Of a DNA stretch of 64,000 bases, positions 26,301 to 35,393 are shown in pieces. The DNA is taken from assembly GCF_027497195.1 (NCBI RefSeq), contig NZ_CP114905.1, positions 7,079,001-7,143,000 of the forward strand, read 5' to 3'. Position numbers and translations under genes: made by a program. The notes beneath the pieces are model-generated. The model did not search any database, was not told the origin of the DNA, and saw nothing but the letters and a program-made list of their open reading frames with translations. How positions within the stretch are numbered: position 1 is the stretch's first letter; each line of letters starts with the position of its first letter. Source of the stretch: Streptomyces sp. WMMC500 (GTDB taxonomy: Bacteria; Actinomycetota; Actinomycetes; Streptomycetales; Streptomycetaceae).

Positions 26301-27554
26301 TCACCACGTGAGCATGTCGCTGTCCGCCGACGCGGTACGCCCCTGCTGCCGCGGCACCGGCGCCCTCCCGTCCCCCGCCCGGACCGGATCCGTGACCGTC
26401 GAGCGCCACAGCCGCCGGCACGCCACCACCGTCGCCGCGACCAGCAGCCCGTTCCGCACCGCCAGCAGCGTGATCCCGAACCCGGTGCTCCCCACGACCT
26501 CCCCGAACCACACCGGGAACTCCGCCAGCGTCACCCCCGTCGCCGCCAGCACCAGCCCCGCCGGCAGCGCCATCCGCGCCGCCCGCAGCGTCAGGCACAC
26601 GGCCGCCAGCCCGACGAGCCAGATCAGGTACTGCGGGCTGATCACCCGGCTCGTCGTGGTGAACAGCAGCGCCCCCGCGAACGCCGCCTCGCACCCCGTC
26701 GTCGCCGTGAACTCCCGCGCCCGCAGCCGCCACAGCACCAGCCACCCCATCGCCAGCGCGGACAGCCCCAGCGCCAGGGCGCTGACCAGGCCGACGCCCG
26801 GCCCGAGGAACTCCATGGAGCCGTAGTGCAGTTGTACGGTGCCCTCCCAGCCGTGGTGCCGGCCGACGTGGAAGACCAGCGCGCCCAGCGACTCCACCTC
26901 GGTGCCGCGGTCGCGCTGCGCGGTGACGAAGTCGAAGGCCCCCGGCAGGGCGACGGCCGCCACCAGCGCCACCCCCGCGGCCGTGCCCGCCGCCGCGCCC
27001 CACGACAGCCGCGTCGCCCGCCCCCGCGCGGCGCCGAGCAGCAGCAGCGCCGGCCACACCTTCAGCATCGCGCCGAACCCCGCCAGCGCCCCCGCCACCG
27101 CCGGCCGCCGGGCCGCGGCCAGCAGCGCCGCGACGGCGACGGCGGTGACCATCACGTCGTAGCGCGCGTACGCGGTCGGCCCCAGCAGCGGCACCCCCGC
27201 CACCCAGAACCACGCCCCCGCCCGCGACCGCCCCGCGCCGCCCCCGGCCCGCAGCAGCAGCCCCAGCACCGCCGCGTCCGCCGCGCAGGCCAGCGCGAAG
27301 AAGGCGTGCGCGTAGCCGAGGAACGGCAGGAGTGCGGGGGAGAGCACCGGGAGCGCGGCGCCCGGCGGGTACTGCCAGCTCACGTCGCCGACCGGGAACG
27401 TGCCGGTGCGCAGCACCTCGTACCAGCCGCGGTAGATCACCTCGACGTCGCTGGTGACGTCGGGACCCGGCAGCGTGACCACCTGGAGCACGAACAGCAG
27501 CAGGCCCGCGCGGGTCAGCGCCCACGCCGCCACCGGCGCCGCGACCCGTGCCAT
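26301..27554 (-). CDS. GT87-family membrane glycosyltransferase
   Basis: A 417-residue protein with about eleven hydrophobic helices. The N-terminal loop after the first helix has the conserved acidic pattern (LPGPDVTSDVEVIYRGWYEVL), and later PPGAALPVLSP and TTSRVISPQYLIWL are seen, all typical of polyprenyl-phosphate-mannose-dependent GT-C enzymes of family GT87. It probably mannosylates an envelope lipid or glycan. It is divergent from the PimB-like gene, which fits a shared role in mannolipids. The ATG at 27554 has GGAGG upstream, and a TAGTGT -10 candidate lies on the minus strand at 27592-27597. Confidence 0.8.
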   Translation of the reverse strand: MARVAAPVAAWALTRAGLLLFVLQVVTLPGPDVTSDVEVIYRGWYEVLRTGTFPVGDVSWQYPPGAALPVLSPALLPFLGYAHAFFALACAADAAVLGLLLRAGGGAGRSRAGAWFWVAGVPLLGPTAYARYDVMVTAVAVAALLAAARRPAVAGALAGFGAMLKVWPALLLLGAARGRATRLSWGAAAGTAAGVALVAAVALPGAFDFVTAQRDRGTEVESLGALVFHVGRHHGWEGTVQLHYGSMEFLGPGVGLVSALALGLSALAMGWLVLWRLRAREFTATTGCEAAFAGALLFTTTSRVISPQYLIWLVGLAAVCLTLRAARMALPAGLVLAATGVTLAEFPVWFGEVVGSTGFGITLLAVRNGLLVAATVVACRRLWRSTVTDPVRAGDGRAPVPRQQGRTASADSDMLTW

Positions 27555-27644
27555 GGCTCGACCTCCGCCCCGCCGCCGTGTGCGTCCGACGACACTACGG
27601 CACGGCTCCGCCCGGCCGCAGGCGCCCCGCGCCCCCGCCCCCGG

Positions 27645-27650
27645 TACTGT
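27645..27650 (+). promoter_or_regulatory. Predicted -10 box of the PimB-like gene (leaderless)
   Basis: TACTGT lies eight bases before the ATG at 27659. The ORF is open further upstream but lacks a ribosome site, so the short leaderless form is preferred. Confidence 0.45.
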
Positions 27651-27658
27651 CGGCCGCG

Positions 27659-28837
27659 ATGGACAACGGACCCGCCGACAGGCCAGCGCGCAAGACGCTC
27701 GTCGTCACCAACGACTTCCCGCCGCGCCCCGGCGGTATCCAGAACTTCCTGCACAGCATGTGCCTGCGGCTGGACCCGGAGCAGGTCGTCGTCTACGCCT
27801 CCACCTGGAAGCGCGACGCCGAAGGCCGCGCCGCCACCCGGGACTTCGACGCCCGCCAGCCCTTCCAGGTGATCCGCGACCGCACCACGATGCTGCTGCC
27901 CACCCCGCGCGTCACCCGCCGCGCGGCGGGGCTGCTGCGCGCGCACGGCTGCCGCGCCGTGTGGTTCGGCGCCGCCGCGCCGCTGGGCCTGATGGCGCCC
28001 GCGCTGCGCCGTGCGGGCGCCGAGCGGATCGTCGCCACCACCCACGGCCACGAGGCGGGCTGGGCTCAGTTGCCGGCGGCCCGGCAACTGCTGCGCCGCA
28101 TCGGCGAGTCGGCGGACACGCTCACGTACCTCGGCGAGTACACCCGCGCCCGGATCGCCCGCGCGCTGGGCGCCGAGGCCGCCGCGCGCATGGTGCAGTT
28201 GCCGCCGGGCGTCGACGAGACGGCGTTCCACCCGGGTTCGGGCGGCGAGGCCGTACGCGCCCGCCTCGGGCTCGCGGACCGGCCGGTCGTCGTCTGCGTC
28301 TCCCGGCTCGTACCGCGCAAGGGCCAGGACACCCTGATCCGCGCGATGCCGCGGATCCTGGCGGCGCAGCCGGCGGCGGTGCTGCTGATCGTGGGCGGCG
28401 GCCCGTACCGCCGGCGCCTGGAGAAGCTGGCGGTGGCCACGGGCGTGGCCGGCTCGGTGCGCTTCACGGGCGCGGTGCCCTGGGAGGACCTGCCCGCGCA
28501 CTACGGCGCGGGCGACGTGTTCGCGATGCCGTGCCGCACGCGCCGCGGCGGGCTCGACGTGGAAGGGCTGGGCATCGTGTACCTGGAGGCGTCGGCGACC
28601 GGCCTGCCGGTCGTCGCGGGCGACTCCGGCGGGGCCCCGGACGCGGTGCTCGACGGCGAGACCGGGTGGGTGGTGCGCGGCGGCGCGGAGCGCCAGGCGG
28701 CGCAGGCCGCGGAGCGCATCGTGACGCTGCTGGGCGACGCGGAGCTGCGCGCGCGGACGGGCGCGCGGGGGCGGGCCTGGGTGGCGGAGCGGTGGCGCTG
28801 GGACCTGCTGGCGGAGCGGCTGACGTCGCTGCTGTGA
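27659..28837 (+). CDS. GT4-family mannosyltransferase, PimB-like
   Basis: A 392-residue GT-B glycosyltransferase. The N-terminal Rossmann domain opens with TLVVTNDFPPRPGGIQNFL, a signature of PimB-type enzymes, and the C-terminal domain carries SRLVPRKGQDTLI and the donor-binding E-x7-E region (EGLGIVYLEASATGLPVV). The mycobacterial homologue adds the second mannose to phosphatidylinositol mannoside, so the same role is likely. Start chosen from the -10 box eight bases upstream. The gene is convergent with the acyl-CoA synthetase. Confidence 0.85.
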   Translation: MDNGPADRPARKTLVVTNDFPPRPGGIQNFLHSMCLRLDPEQVVVYASTWKRDAEGRAATRDFDARQPFQVIRDRTTMLLPTPRVTRRAAGLLRAHGCRAVWFGAAAPLGLMAPALRRAGAERIVATTHGHEAGWAQLPAARQLLRRIGESADTLTYLGEYTRARIARALGAEAAARMVQLPPGVDETAFHPGSGGEAVRARLGLADRPVVVCVSRLVPRKGQDTLIRAMPRILAAQPAAVLLIVGGGPYRRRLEKLAVATGVAGSVRFTGAVPWEDLPAHYGAGDVFAMPCRTRRGGLDVEGLGIVYLEASATGLPVVAGDSGGAPDAVLDGETGWVVRGGAERQAAQAAERIVTLLGDAELRARTGARGRAWVAERWRWDLLAERLTSLL

Positions 28838-28912
28838 GGCGGGCGTACGGTACGGGCCGGACGGCGCTCGTCCGCGCTGGTCCCGCCGGTCCCGTACGGC
28901 TACGGCGGCCTC

Positions 28913-28952
28913 CCGCTCGTACGCCTACCGCTCGTACCCCTACCGCTCGTAC
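28913..28952. repeat. Short 15-bp tandem repeat at the end of the acyl-CoA synthetase gene
   Basis: CCGCTCGTAC occurs three times with 15-bp spacing (28913, 28928, 28943). The last copies overlap the C-terminal codons and stop of the minus-strand acyl-CoA synthetase (Tyr-Glu-Arg-stop), so the repeat echoes its own end downstream of the stop. It lies in the 102-base convergent gap and probably arose by slippage. Confidence 0.6.
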
Positions 28953-30760
28953 AGCGCCTCGATCTCCGCCGCGAAGTCCTTCGCCACCGCGCTCCGCTTC
29001 AGCTTCAGCGACGGCGTCAGGTGCCCCGTCTCCTCCGTGAACTGCCCCCGCAGGATGCGGAACTTGCGCACCGACTCCGCCCGCGACACCTGCGCGTTCC
29101 CGTCGTCCACCGCCGACTGCACCGCCGCCCGGAGCTCGGCGTCGTCCGCCAGCTCCGCCGCCGTCCGGCCGGTCTTGCCGTTGTCCGCGGCCCACTTGCC
29201 GAGGAACTCCTCGTCCAGCGTGACCAGCGCCCCGACGAACGGCCGCGCGTCGCCGACGACCATGCACTCGGCCACCAGCGCGTGCGCCCTGATGCGGTCC
29301 TCCAGGACCGCCGGCGCGACGTTCTTGCCGGCCGCGGTGACGATGATCTCCTTCTTCCGCCCGGTGATGGACAGATACCCGTCCTCGTCCAGGCTGCCGA
29401 GGTCGCCGGTGTGCAGCCACTCGCCGTCGAGGGCCGCGGCGGTCGCGTCCTCGTCGGCCCAGTACTCCCCGAACACGTTGCCGCCGCGCACCATCACCTC
29501 GCCGTCGTCGGCGATGCGGATCGTGCAGCCCGGAAGCGGCTGCCCGACGGTGCCGATCTTCGGGCGCTCCACCGGGTTGACGGTGATCGCGGCGGCGGTC
29601 TCGGTCAGGCCGTAGCCCTCCAGGACGGTGAAGCCGATGCCGCGGTAGAAGTGGCCGAGCCGCTCGCCCAGCGGGGCGCCGCCGGAGATCGCGTGCGTGG
29701 CCCGGCCGCCGAGGACGGCGCGCAGCTTGGCGTAGACGAGCTTGTCGAAGAGCGCGTGGCGCAGCCGCAGCCCCAGCGCGGGACCGCCGGTGTCCAGGGC
29801 GCGGCTGTACGCGATGGCGGTGTGGGCCGCCTTGTCGAAGATCTTCCCCTTGCCGTCGGACTGCGCCTTGGCGCGGGCGGAGTTGTAGACCTTCTCGAAG
29901 ACGCGGGGCACGCCGAGCAGCAGCGTCGGCCGGAAGGCGGCCAGGTCGTCGGTGAGGTTCCGCACGTCCGGCGCGTGGCCGAGCTTCATCGGGCCGACCA
30001 TGGCGGCGATCTCCACCAGCCGGCCGAAGACGTGCGCGAGCGGCAGGAAGAGGAGGATCGAGCTGTCGCCGGGCCGGAACAGCGGGCGCAGCAGCTCCAC
30101 GGCGTTGCCGCACTCGGCGAGGAAGGCGCCGTGGGTGATGACGCAGCCCTTGGGGCGGCCGGTGGTGCCGGAGGTGTAGACGAAGGTCGCGGGGGAGTCG
30201 GCGCCGGCCGCGGTGCGGTGCTTCTCCAGCGTCTCGTCGGACACCTCTGCCCCGGCGGCGGTGAGCGCGGCGACGGCGCCCTGGGGGTCGGCGCCGGCGG
30301 AGGACCCGCCGTCGATCTGCCACACCCGGCGCAGCTCGGGCACCCGGCCGCGTACCGACTCGACCGCCGCGGCGTGCTCCGCGGTCTCCACCACGCACGC
30401 CACCGCGCCCGAGTCGCTCAGGATCCACTGGATCTGCTCCGGCGAACTGGTCTCGTACACCGGGACCGTCACGCCGCCCGCGGTCCAGATCGCGAAGTCC
30501 AGCAGCGTCCACTCGTACCGCGTACGGGACATCAGCCCGACCCGCTCCCCGGGCCGCAGCCCGGCCGCGACCAGGCCCCTGGCCGCCGCCCCCACCTCCG
30601 CGAGGAAGTCCGCGGCGGACACGTCCTCCCAGTCGCCGGCGGCGCTCTTGCGGGCGACGACGGCCAGCTCCGGAGTCCGGTCGGCGTTGGTGCGGATGAG
30701 GTCCGTCAGGTTGGCGTCCGCCGGGACCTCGTACAGGGCGGGAAGGGCGAACTCTCGCAA
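28940..30760 (-). CDS. Long-chain acyl-CoA synthetase (AMP-binding)
   Basis: A 606-residue adenylate-forming enzyme activating fatty acids with ATP and CoA. The P-loop motif is TFVYTSGTTGRPKGCV (about 205-220), followed by FLPLAHVFGRLVEIAA, the core YGLTETAAAITVNP, the A8-type hinge GDLGSLDEDGYLSITGRKKEIIVTAAGKNV, and the C-terminal domain ending near LTPSLKLKRSAVAKDF. It most resembles FadD15-type enzymes. The N-terminus has the usual FALPALYEVPAD lead. The ATG at 30760 is the first start in frame with a plausible protein start (MREFALPALY). Confidence 0.92.
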   Translation of the reverse strand: MREFALPALYEVPADANLTDLIRTNADRTPELAVVARKSAAGDWEDVSAADFLAEVGAAARGLVAAGLRPGERVGLMSRTRYEWTLLDFAIWTAGGVTVPVYETSSPEQIQWILSDSGAVACVVETAEHAAAVESVRGRVPELRRVWQIDGGSSAGADPQGAVAALTAAGAEVSDETLEKHRTAAGADSPATFVYTSGTTGRPKGCVITHGAFLAECGNAVELLRPLFRPGDSSILLFLPLAHVFGRLVEIAAMVGPMKLGHAPDVRNLTDDLAAFRPTLLLGVPRVFEKVYNSARAKAQSDGKGKIFDKAAHTAIAYSRALDTGGPALGLRLRHALFDKLVYAKLRAVLGGRATHAISGGAPLGERLGHFYRGIGFTVLEGYGLTETAAAITVNPVERPKIGTVGQPLPGCTIRIADDGEVMVRGGNVFGEYWADEDATAAALDGEWLHTGDLGSLDEDGYLSITGRKKEIIVTAAGKNVAPAVLEDRIRAHALVAECMVVGDARPFVGALVTLDEEFLGKWAADNGKTGRTAAELADDAELRAAVQSAVDDGNAQVSRAESVRKFRILRGQFTEETGHLTPSLKLKRSAVAKDFAAEIEALYER

Positions 30761-30869
30761 GACGCTGCTCCTCGACGTTCCGGTGGGCCACCTGCGACCC
30801 TATCCCCACGGGGGCACCTCGCGGCAGTGGCGCGGGTCACCGTCGTGCGGGTGCCGTGCGCGCCGGAAG

Positions 30870-30875
30870 TAGGGT
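30870..30875 (+). promoter_or_regulatory. Predicted -10 box of the metallophosphoesterase gene (leaderless)
   Basis: TAGGGT ends six bases before the ATG at 30882. Confidence 0.45.
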
Positions 30876-30881
30876 GAGCGC

Positions 30882-31643
30882 ATGAGGGTCCACGTGGTCA
30901 GCGACGTGCACGGAAACAGCGCCGACCTGGCCCGCGCGGGCGACGGCGCGGACGCGCTGGTGTGCCTCGGCGACCTCATCCTCTTCATCGACTACGCCGA
31001 CCACTCGCGCGGCATCTTCCCCGACCTCTTCGGCGTCGCGAACACCACGCGCAGCGTGGAGCTGCGCACCGCCCGCCGGTTCGACGAGCACCGCGACTTC
31101 GTGAACGCGCTGTGGGCGGGCAAGGACAAGCGCGACGAGATCGAGAAGGCGGTGCGCAAGCAGTACGCGGAGCTGTTCGCGGCCTTCCCCACGCCGACGT
31201 ACGCCACGTACGGCAACGTCGACATTCCCCGGCTGTGGCCCGAGTTCGCCCGGGAGGGCACCACCGTGCTCGACGGCGACCGGGTCGAGATCGGCGGGCT
31301 GGTCTTCGGGTTCGTCGGCGGCGGACTGCAGACGCCGATGCGCACGCCGTACGAGATCGACGACGAGACGTACGCCGCGAAGGTCGCCGCCCTCGGGGAC
31401 GTCGACGTGCTCTGCTCGCACATCCCGCCACTCGTCCCCGACCTCTGCTACGACACGGTGGCGCGCCGCTTCGAGCGGGGCAGCGAAGCGCTGCTGGAGG
31501 CGGTGCACCGGGTGCGGCCGCGGTACGCGCTCTTCGGCCACGTCCACCAGCCGCTGGCGCGGCGGATGCGGATCGGGGCGACGGAGTGCGTGAACGTCGG
31601 GCACTTCGCCTCCCGCGGGAAGCCGTGGGTTCTTACGTGGTGA
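30882..31643 (+). CDS. Metallophosphoesterase
   Basis: A 253-residue calcineurin-like phosphoesterase. Metal-binding motifs seen are VVSDVHGNSAD (first Asp/His pair), CLGDLILFI (Asp), TYGNVDIP (Asn, in place of the usual GNxxH/D), LCSHIPP (His) and LFGHVHQPLA (GHxH). Together they indicate a di-metal phosphatase; YfcE- or Rv0519-like phosphodiesterase activity is possible. The substrate is not evident. It precedes SRPBCC and ATPase genes in the same direction; the 49-base gap before the SRPBCC gene holds a TAACCT box. Confidence 0.82.
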   Translation: MRVHVVSDVHGNSADLARAGDGADALVCLGDLILFIDYADHSRGIFPDLFGVANTTRSVELRTARRFDEHRDFVNALWAGKDKRDEIEKAVRKQYAELFAAFPTPTYATYGNVDIPRLWPEFAREGTTVLDGDRVEIGGLVFGFVGGGLQTPMRTPYEIDDETYAAKVAALGDVDVLCSHIPPLVPDLCYDTVARRFERGSEALLEAVHRVRPRYALFGHVHQPLARRMRIGATECVNVGHFASRGKPWVLTW

Positions 31644-31654
31644 ACCGGGCGCGG

Positions 31655-31660
31655 TAACCT
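31655..31660 (+). promoter_or_regulatory. Candidate -10 box of the SRPBCC-ATPase pair
   Basis: TAACCT lies 32 bases before the ATG at 31693, with a GGAGG ribosome site (31680-31684) between them. Confidence 0.35.
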
Positions 31661-31692
31661 TCAGCGCGGACGGTTGACGGAGGAGCCCAGGC

Positions 31693-32163
31693 ATGGCAGA
31701 GCACACCAGGTCGAGCATCACCATCGACGCCGCGCCGGACGCGGTGATGACGGTGATCGCGGACTTCGACCGCTACCCGGAGTGGACGGGCGAAGTGCGG
31801 CGGACCGAGGTGCTCGAAGCGGACGGGCAGGGGCGCGCGGTGCGCGTGCTGCTGGTGCTGGACGCGAAGACGATCCGGGACGAGCAGACGCTCGCGTACA
31901 CCTGGGCCGGGCCGCACGAGGTGCGCTGGACGCTGGAGAAGTCCCAGATGCTGCGCGCGCTGGACGGCGCGTACCTGCTGAAGCCGCTCGCCGGCGGGGA
32001 GCGCACCGAGGTGACGTACGAGCTGACCGTCGACGTCAAGATCCCGATGCTCGGGATGATGAAGCGCAAGATGGAGAAGATCATCATCGAGCGGGCGCTC
32101 GACGGGCTGAAGCAGCGCGTCGAGAGCGTCCCGGGCGCGTCCGCCGGCACCGGCACGGACTGA
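31693..32163 (+). CDS. SRPBCC/polyketide cyclase-like lipid-binding protein
   Basis: A 156-residue protein with the START/SRPBCC fold: RSSITIDAAPDAVMTVIADFDRYPEWTGEV at the start, a central antiparallel sheet and a long C-terminal helix (MKRKMEKIIIERALDGLKQRVE). It matches the Streptomyces SRPBCC family next to an ArsA-like ATPase. No catalytic residues are recognised; it likely holds a hydrophobic ligand. It is nine bases upstream of the ATPase and thus probably translated from the same message. Confidence 0.85.
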   Translation: MAEHTRSSITIDAAPDAVMTVIADFDRYPEWTGEVRRTEVLEADGQGRAVRVLLVLDAKTIRDEQTLAYTWAGPHEVRWTLEKSQMLRALDGAYLLKPLAGGERTEVTYELTVDVKIPMLGMMKRKMEKIIIERALDGLKQRVESVPGASAGTGTD

Positions 32164-32172
32164 CGCCGCCGC

Positions 32173-33489
32173 GTGCGTACTCTCCTCGTCACCGGCGCGG
32201 CGGGCGCGGGCCGTACGACGGTCGCGGCGGCCACGGCGCTGCGGGCGGCGCGCGACGGGGCCCGGGTGCTGCTGCTGACGGCGGACCGGGAGGCCGGCGG
32301 GCTGCTGGCGGGGGCGCCGCAGGCGCAGGTTCCCGGGCCGCGGTCGGAGGCGGGGACGTACGCGGGCGAAGCGCCGCCGTGGACGGAGCCGGTCCGCGTC
32401 GAGTCGGGTCTGTGGGCGGCGCGGCTGCGGGGGGCGGAGGCGGCGACGGAGTCGCTGGCGGACTGGCAGGAGCAGCACGAGGACACCCTGGAACTGCTCG
32501 GCGCGACGCCGCTGGCGGCGGAGGAGCTGACGCCGCCGCCGGGCTCGCGCGAGTTCGCGCTGCTGCGGGCGCTGGCGGCGTTGTACGAGGCGGGGCCGGC
32601 GGACGGAACGGGCCCGGCGGACGGTCGTGCCGCGGGGCGGGGCGGCGGCGCGGCAGCCCGGGACCTGACCGTCGTGGACATGCCCGCCGCCTGGGAGACG
32701 CTGCGCGCGCTGGCGCTGCCGGAGCAGTTGGTGCGGTACCTGCGGCGGCTGCTGCCCGCGGAGCGGCAGGCGGCGCGGGGGCTGCGGCCGCTGCTCGGGC
32801 GGTTGCTCGGGGCGCCGGTGCCGGCGGAGCGGATGTACGAGGCGGCGGCCCGCTGGGAGGACCGGCTAGAGGCCGTACGGGAGGCGGCCGAGGCCGCCGG
32901 GGCGCGGGTGCGGCTCGTCCTGGAGCCCACTCCGCGCGGGGCCCGCGAACTGCGCCGCACGCGCGCGGCGCTCGCGCTGCAGGGCTGCGCCGTCGAGGCC
33001 GTGGTCGCGAACCGGGTCCTGCCCGCGGGCTCGGAGGACGCCTGGTTCGCGACGCTCGCCGACGAGCAGCACCGGGTCGTCAAGGAGGTGGGCGCGGAGC
33101 TGCGCGCCGCGGGCGGTACGTTCTGCGCCCTGCCGCACCTGGGCCCGCAGCCGCAGGGCCCGGTCGCCCTGGCGGCGCTGGCGGACGCGGTGGCGCCGCC
33201 GGGAGGACGGCCCGCGGGTGCGGGCCCCGGGGACCCGGCCGAGGTGGACGACCTGCTGGCCGACGAGGGCGTGCTGCTGTACCGCCTGCCGCTGCCCGGC
33301 GCCGAGCGGGCGGACCTCACCCTCGTACGCCGCGGCGACGAACTCCTGATCACGGCGGCCGGCCACCGCCGGGCCCTGCCGCTGCCCGCCGCCCTCCGCC
33401 GCTGCACCATCACCCGCGCCGGCCTCCACGAGTCCGAACTCCGCATCCGCTTCGCCCCCGACCCCGCGGTCTGGCCCCACCCCCGCTGA
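32173..33489 (+). CDS. ArsA-like P-loop ATPase with degenerate Walker A
   Basis: A 438-residue protein related to the ArsA/GET3 anion-pump ATPases. It opens with LLVTGAAGAGRTTVAAAT; the canonical GKGGVGKTT signature is GAAGAGRTT here, so both the signature lysine and the P-loop lysine are absent and the latter is an arginine. VVDMPAAWETLRAL at about 170-183 matches the switch region with Asp and Pro, and the C-terminal beta domain (PLPGAERADLTLVRRGDELLITAAGHRRALPLP in part) resembles the ArsA C-terminal HSP20-like domain. The GTG at 32173 gives the shortest sensible N-terminus. Function unknown; target may be the preceding SRPBCC protein. Confidence 0.7.
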   Translation: MRTLLVTGAAGAGRTTVAAATALRAARDGARVLLLTADREAGGLLAGAPQAQVPGPRSEAGTYAGEAPPWTEPVRVESGLWAARLRGAEAATESLADWQEQHEDTLELLGATPLAAEELTPPPGSREFALLRALAALYEAGPADGTGPADGRAAGRGGGAAARDLTVVDMPAAWETLRALALPEQLVRYLRRLLPAERQAARGLRPLLGRLLGAPVPAERMYEAAARWEDRLEAVREAAEAAGARVRLVLEPTPRGARELRRTRAALALQGCAVEAVVANRVLPAGSEDAWFATLADEQHRVVKEVGAELRAAGGTFCALPHLGPQPQGPVALAALADAVAPPGGRPAGAGPGDPAEVDDLLADEGVLLYRLPLPGAERADLTLVRRGDELLITAAGHRRALPLPAALRRCTITRAGLHESELRIRFAPDPAVWPHPR

Positions 33490-33702
33490 CCCACCCCCGG
33501 TGACCCACCCCGCCGACCCGTCCCCGGCCGACCCGCTGCCCGACCCGCACACGGCCGCGACCGCCGCGGGCCGGGACGGGCGCCCCGCGCGCGCCCGGCG
33601 GCGGCCGTGCGCCGGTGCGCCGGCGGCGGCGTCACCCCCGCCTCCCGCCTCCCCGTCGACACAACCTCGTGCGGGGCAGTCAACGTGAAGTCGGCGTTCG
33701 GG

Positions 33703-33708
33703 TACCGT
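33703..33708 (+). promoter_or_regulatory. Predicted -10 box of the DUF5304 gene (leaderless)
   Basis: TACCGT ends six bases before the ATG at 33715. The 225-base gap from 33490 contains this and GC-rich sequence only. Confidence 0.45.
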
Positions 33709-33714
33709 CGATGT

Positions 33715-34167
33715 ATGAGTGATGCCATCGAGCGCCCTGAACCCGGTGCGGCCTCCACCGTCCCGGACCCGGACGCGTGGGCCGAGGCGTGTGCCGAGGA
33801 CTTCGCTGCCGAGCAGGCCCGGCGGCGCGCGGTCTACGGGCCCGAGCCCGTCAGCGCCGCCGAGGAGCTGCGCCGCTTCTTCGACTCCCTCGCCGACAGG
33901 GTCTCCGAGATTCGCGCCCCCGGCGCGACCGGGGGTACCGCCGCGGTCGCGCAGACCGCCGCGCAGCAGTTCGCGAAGCAGTTCCTCGCCTCCGTGAAGA
34001 CCGTCGTCGAGCCCGTCGTCGAGCGCAATCCGCAGATCTTCGACCACCTCGCCACGGCCGGCACGGAGATCGCCGCGGCCTATCGCGCCGCAGTTCAGCG
34101 GCAGGAAGCGGACTGGTCGCGGGACGAGGAACCGCCCAGCAGCCCCAAGCAGATCGACCTCGACTGA
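33715..34167 (+). CDS. DUF5304-family protein
   Basis: A 150-residue hydrophilic protein. Segments DAWAEACAEDFAAEQARRRAVYGP and AAEELRRFFDSLADRV form a helical N-terminal part, and VKTVVEPVVERNPQIFDHLATAGTEIAAAYRAAVQRQE is the highly conserved C-terminal part that I associate with DUF5304 of Streptomyces. The family lies upstream of glucokinase in many streptomycetes. No membrane helix and no known function. Start set by the -10 box. Confidence 0.75.
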   Translation: MSDAIERPEPGAASTVPDPDAWAEACAEDFAAEQARRRAVYGPEPVSAAEELRRFFDSLADRVSEIRAPGATGGTAAVAQTAAQQFAKQFLASVKTVVEPVVERNPQIFDHLATAGTEIAAAYRAAVQRQEADWSRDEEPPSSPKQIDLD

Positions 34168-34240
34168 CGGCCGGGCCCCGCGGTGCCTCCGGTAATGTGA
34201 GGAGGCGCAGCGGGGCTCGAACCGAATAACCGAGGGAGAC

Positions 34241-35182
34241 ATGGGACTCACCATCGGCGTCGACATCGGCGGCACCAAGATTGCGGCCGGTGTGGTCGAC
34301 GAAGAGGGCTCGATCATCCGGACGAGCACGGTACCGACCCCCGAAACACCCGAAGGCGTCGTGGACGCCATCTGCGCGGCGGTCCAGGAGGTCACGTCCG
34401 CCACCCCCGCCGAGGCCGTCGGCATCGGCGCCGCGGGGTACGTGGACGACAAGCGCGCCACCGTGCTCTTCGCCCCGAACGTCAACTGGCGCCACGAGGC
34501 GCTCAAGGACAAGGTCGAACAGCGCATCGGCCTGCCCGTCGTGGTCGAGAACGACGCCAACGCCGCCGCCTGGGGCGAGTACCGCTTCGGCGCCGGCCAG
34601 GGCCACGACGACGTCGTCTGCATCACCCTGGGCACCGGCCTCGGCGGCGGCGTGATCATCGGCGGCCGGCTGCACCGCGGCCGCTTCGGCGTGGCCGCGG
34701 AGTTCGGCCACATCCGCGTCGTGCCGGACGGGTTGCTGTGCGGCTGCGGCAGCCAGGGCTGCTGGGAGCAGTACGCCTCCGGCCGCGCCCTCGTGCGGTA
34801 CGCGCGCCAGCGTGCCGCCGCCACCCCCGAGGCCGCGGCGATACTGCTCGCCCTCGGCGACGGCTCGCCCGAGGGCGTCCAGGGGCGGCACGTCAGCGAG
34901 GCGGCCCGGCAGGGCGATCCGGTGGCGGTCGACTCGTTCCGGGAGCTGGCCCGTTGGGCGGGGGCGGGGCTGGCGGACCTGGCGTCGCTCTTCGACCCGT
35001 CGGCGTTCATCGTCGGCGGCGGCGTATCGGACGAGGGCGACCTCGTCCTCGACCCCATCCGCAAGTCGTTCCGGCGCTGGCTGGTGGGCAACCAGTGGCG
35101 GCCCCACGCGCAGGTGCTCGCCGCCCAACTCGGCGGCCGTGCCGGGCTCGTCGGCGCCGCGGACCTGGCCCGCCAGGGCTGA
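34241..35182 (+). CDS. glkA: ROK-family glucokinase
   Basis: A 313-residue sugar kinase that phosphorylates glucose and, in Streptomyces, is required for carbon catabolite repression. Motifs are the phosphate loop IGVDIGGTKIAAG, the sugar site ENDANAAAWGE, TLGTGLGGGVI, the histidine in GHIRV and the zinc-binding CGCGSQGCWEQYASG. Ends with the GGGVSDEGD adenosine site. GAGGGAGAC precedes the ATG, and TAATGT (34193-34198) is a likely -10. The placement after the DUF5304 gene matches the glkA locus as I recall it. Confidence 0.95.
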   Translation: MGLTIGVDIGGTKIAAGVVDEEGSIIRTSTVPTPETPEGVVDAICAAVQEVTSATPAEAVGIGAAGYVDDKRATVLFAPNVNWRHEALKDKVEQRIGLPVVVENDANAAAWGEYRFGAGQGHDDVVCITLGTGLGGGVIIGGRLHRGRFGVAAEFGHIRVVPDGLLCGCGSQGCWEQYASGRALVRYARQRAAATPEAAAILLALGDGSPEGVQGRHVSEAARQGDPVAVDSFRELARWAGAGLADLASLFDPSAFIVGGGVSDEGDLVLDPIRKSFRRWLVGNQWRPHAQVLAAQLGGRAGLVGAADLARQG

Positions 35183-35387
35183 GAGAGGCCCACGTGACGG
35201 CCCGCGTGCCGGACGGTGCCACCGCCCGAAGGCACGAGGGCCCACGGCTCCGGGACCCGCACCGCGAGCCGCCCACGCCCGACGTCCCACCGCCGACCGC
35301 GCCGTGCCCCACGGCGGCCGGGCGGACCCGGCGCGTCTCACCCCTCGAGGCGCGCTCGGCCGACCGCCACCGGCGCCCGTCCCCGGG

Positions 35388-35393
35388 TAGTCT
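35388..35393 (+). promoter_or_regulatory. Predicted -10 box of the EEP-family gene (leaderless)
   Basis: TAGTCT ends seven bases before the GTG at 35401. It decides the start in an ORF that is open for more than 650 bases upstream. Confidence 0.5.

Noticed and set aside
33500..33688. Small ORF of 62 residues between the ATPase and DUF5304 genes
   Set aside because: Its composition is Pro/Ala/Arg-rich, and no plausible ribosome site was seen. The -10 of DUF5304 is placed just after it.
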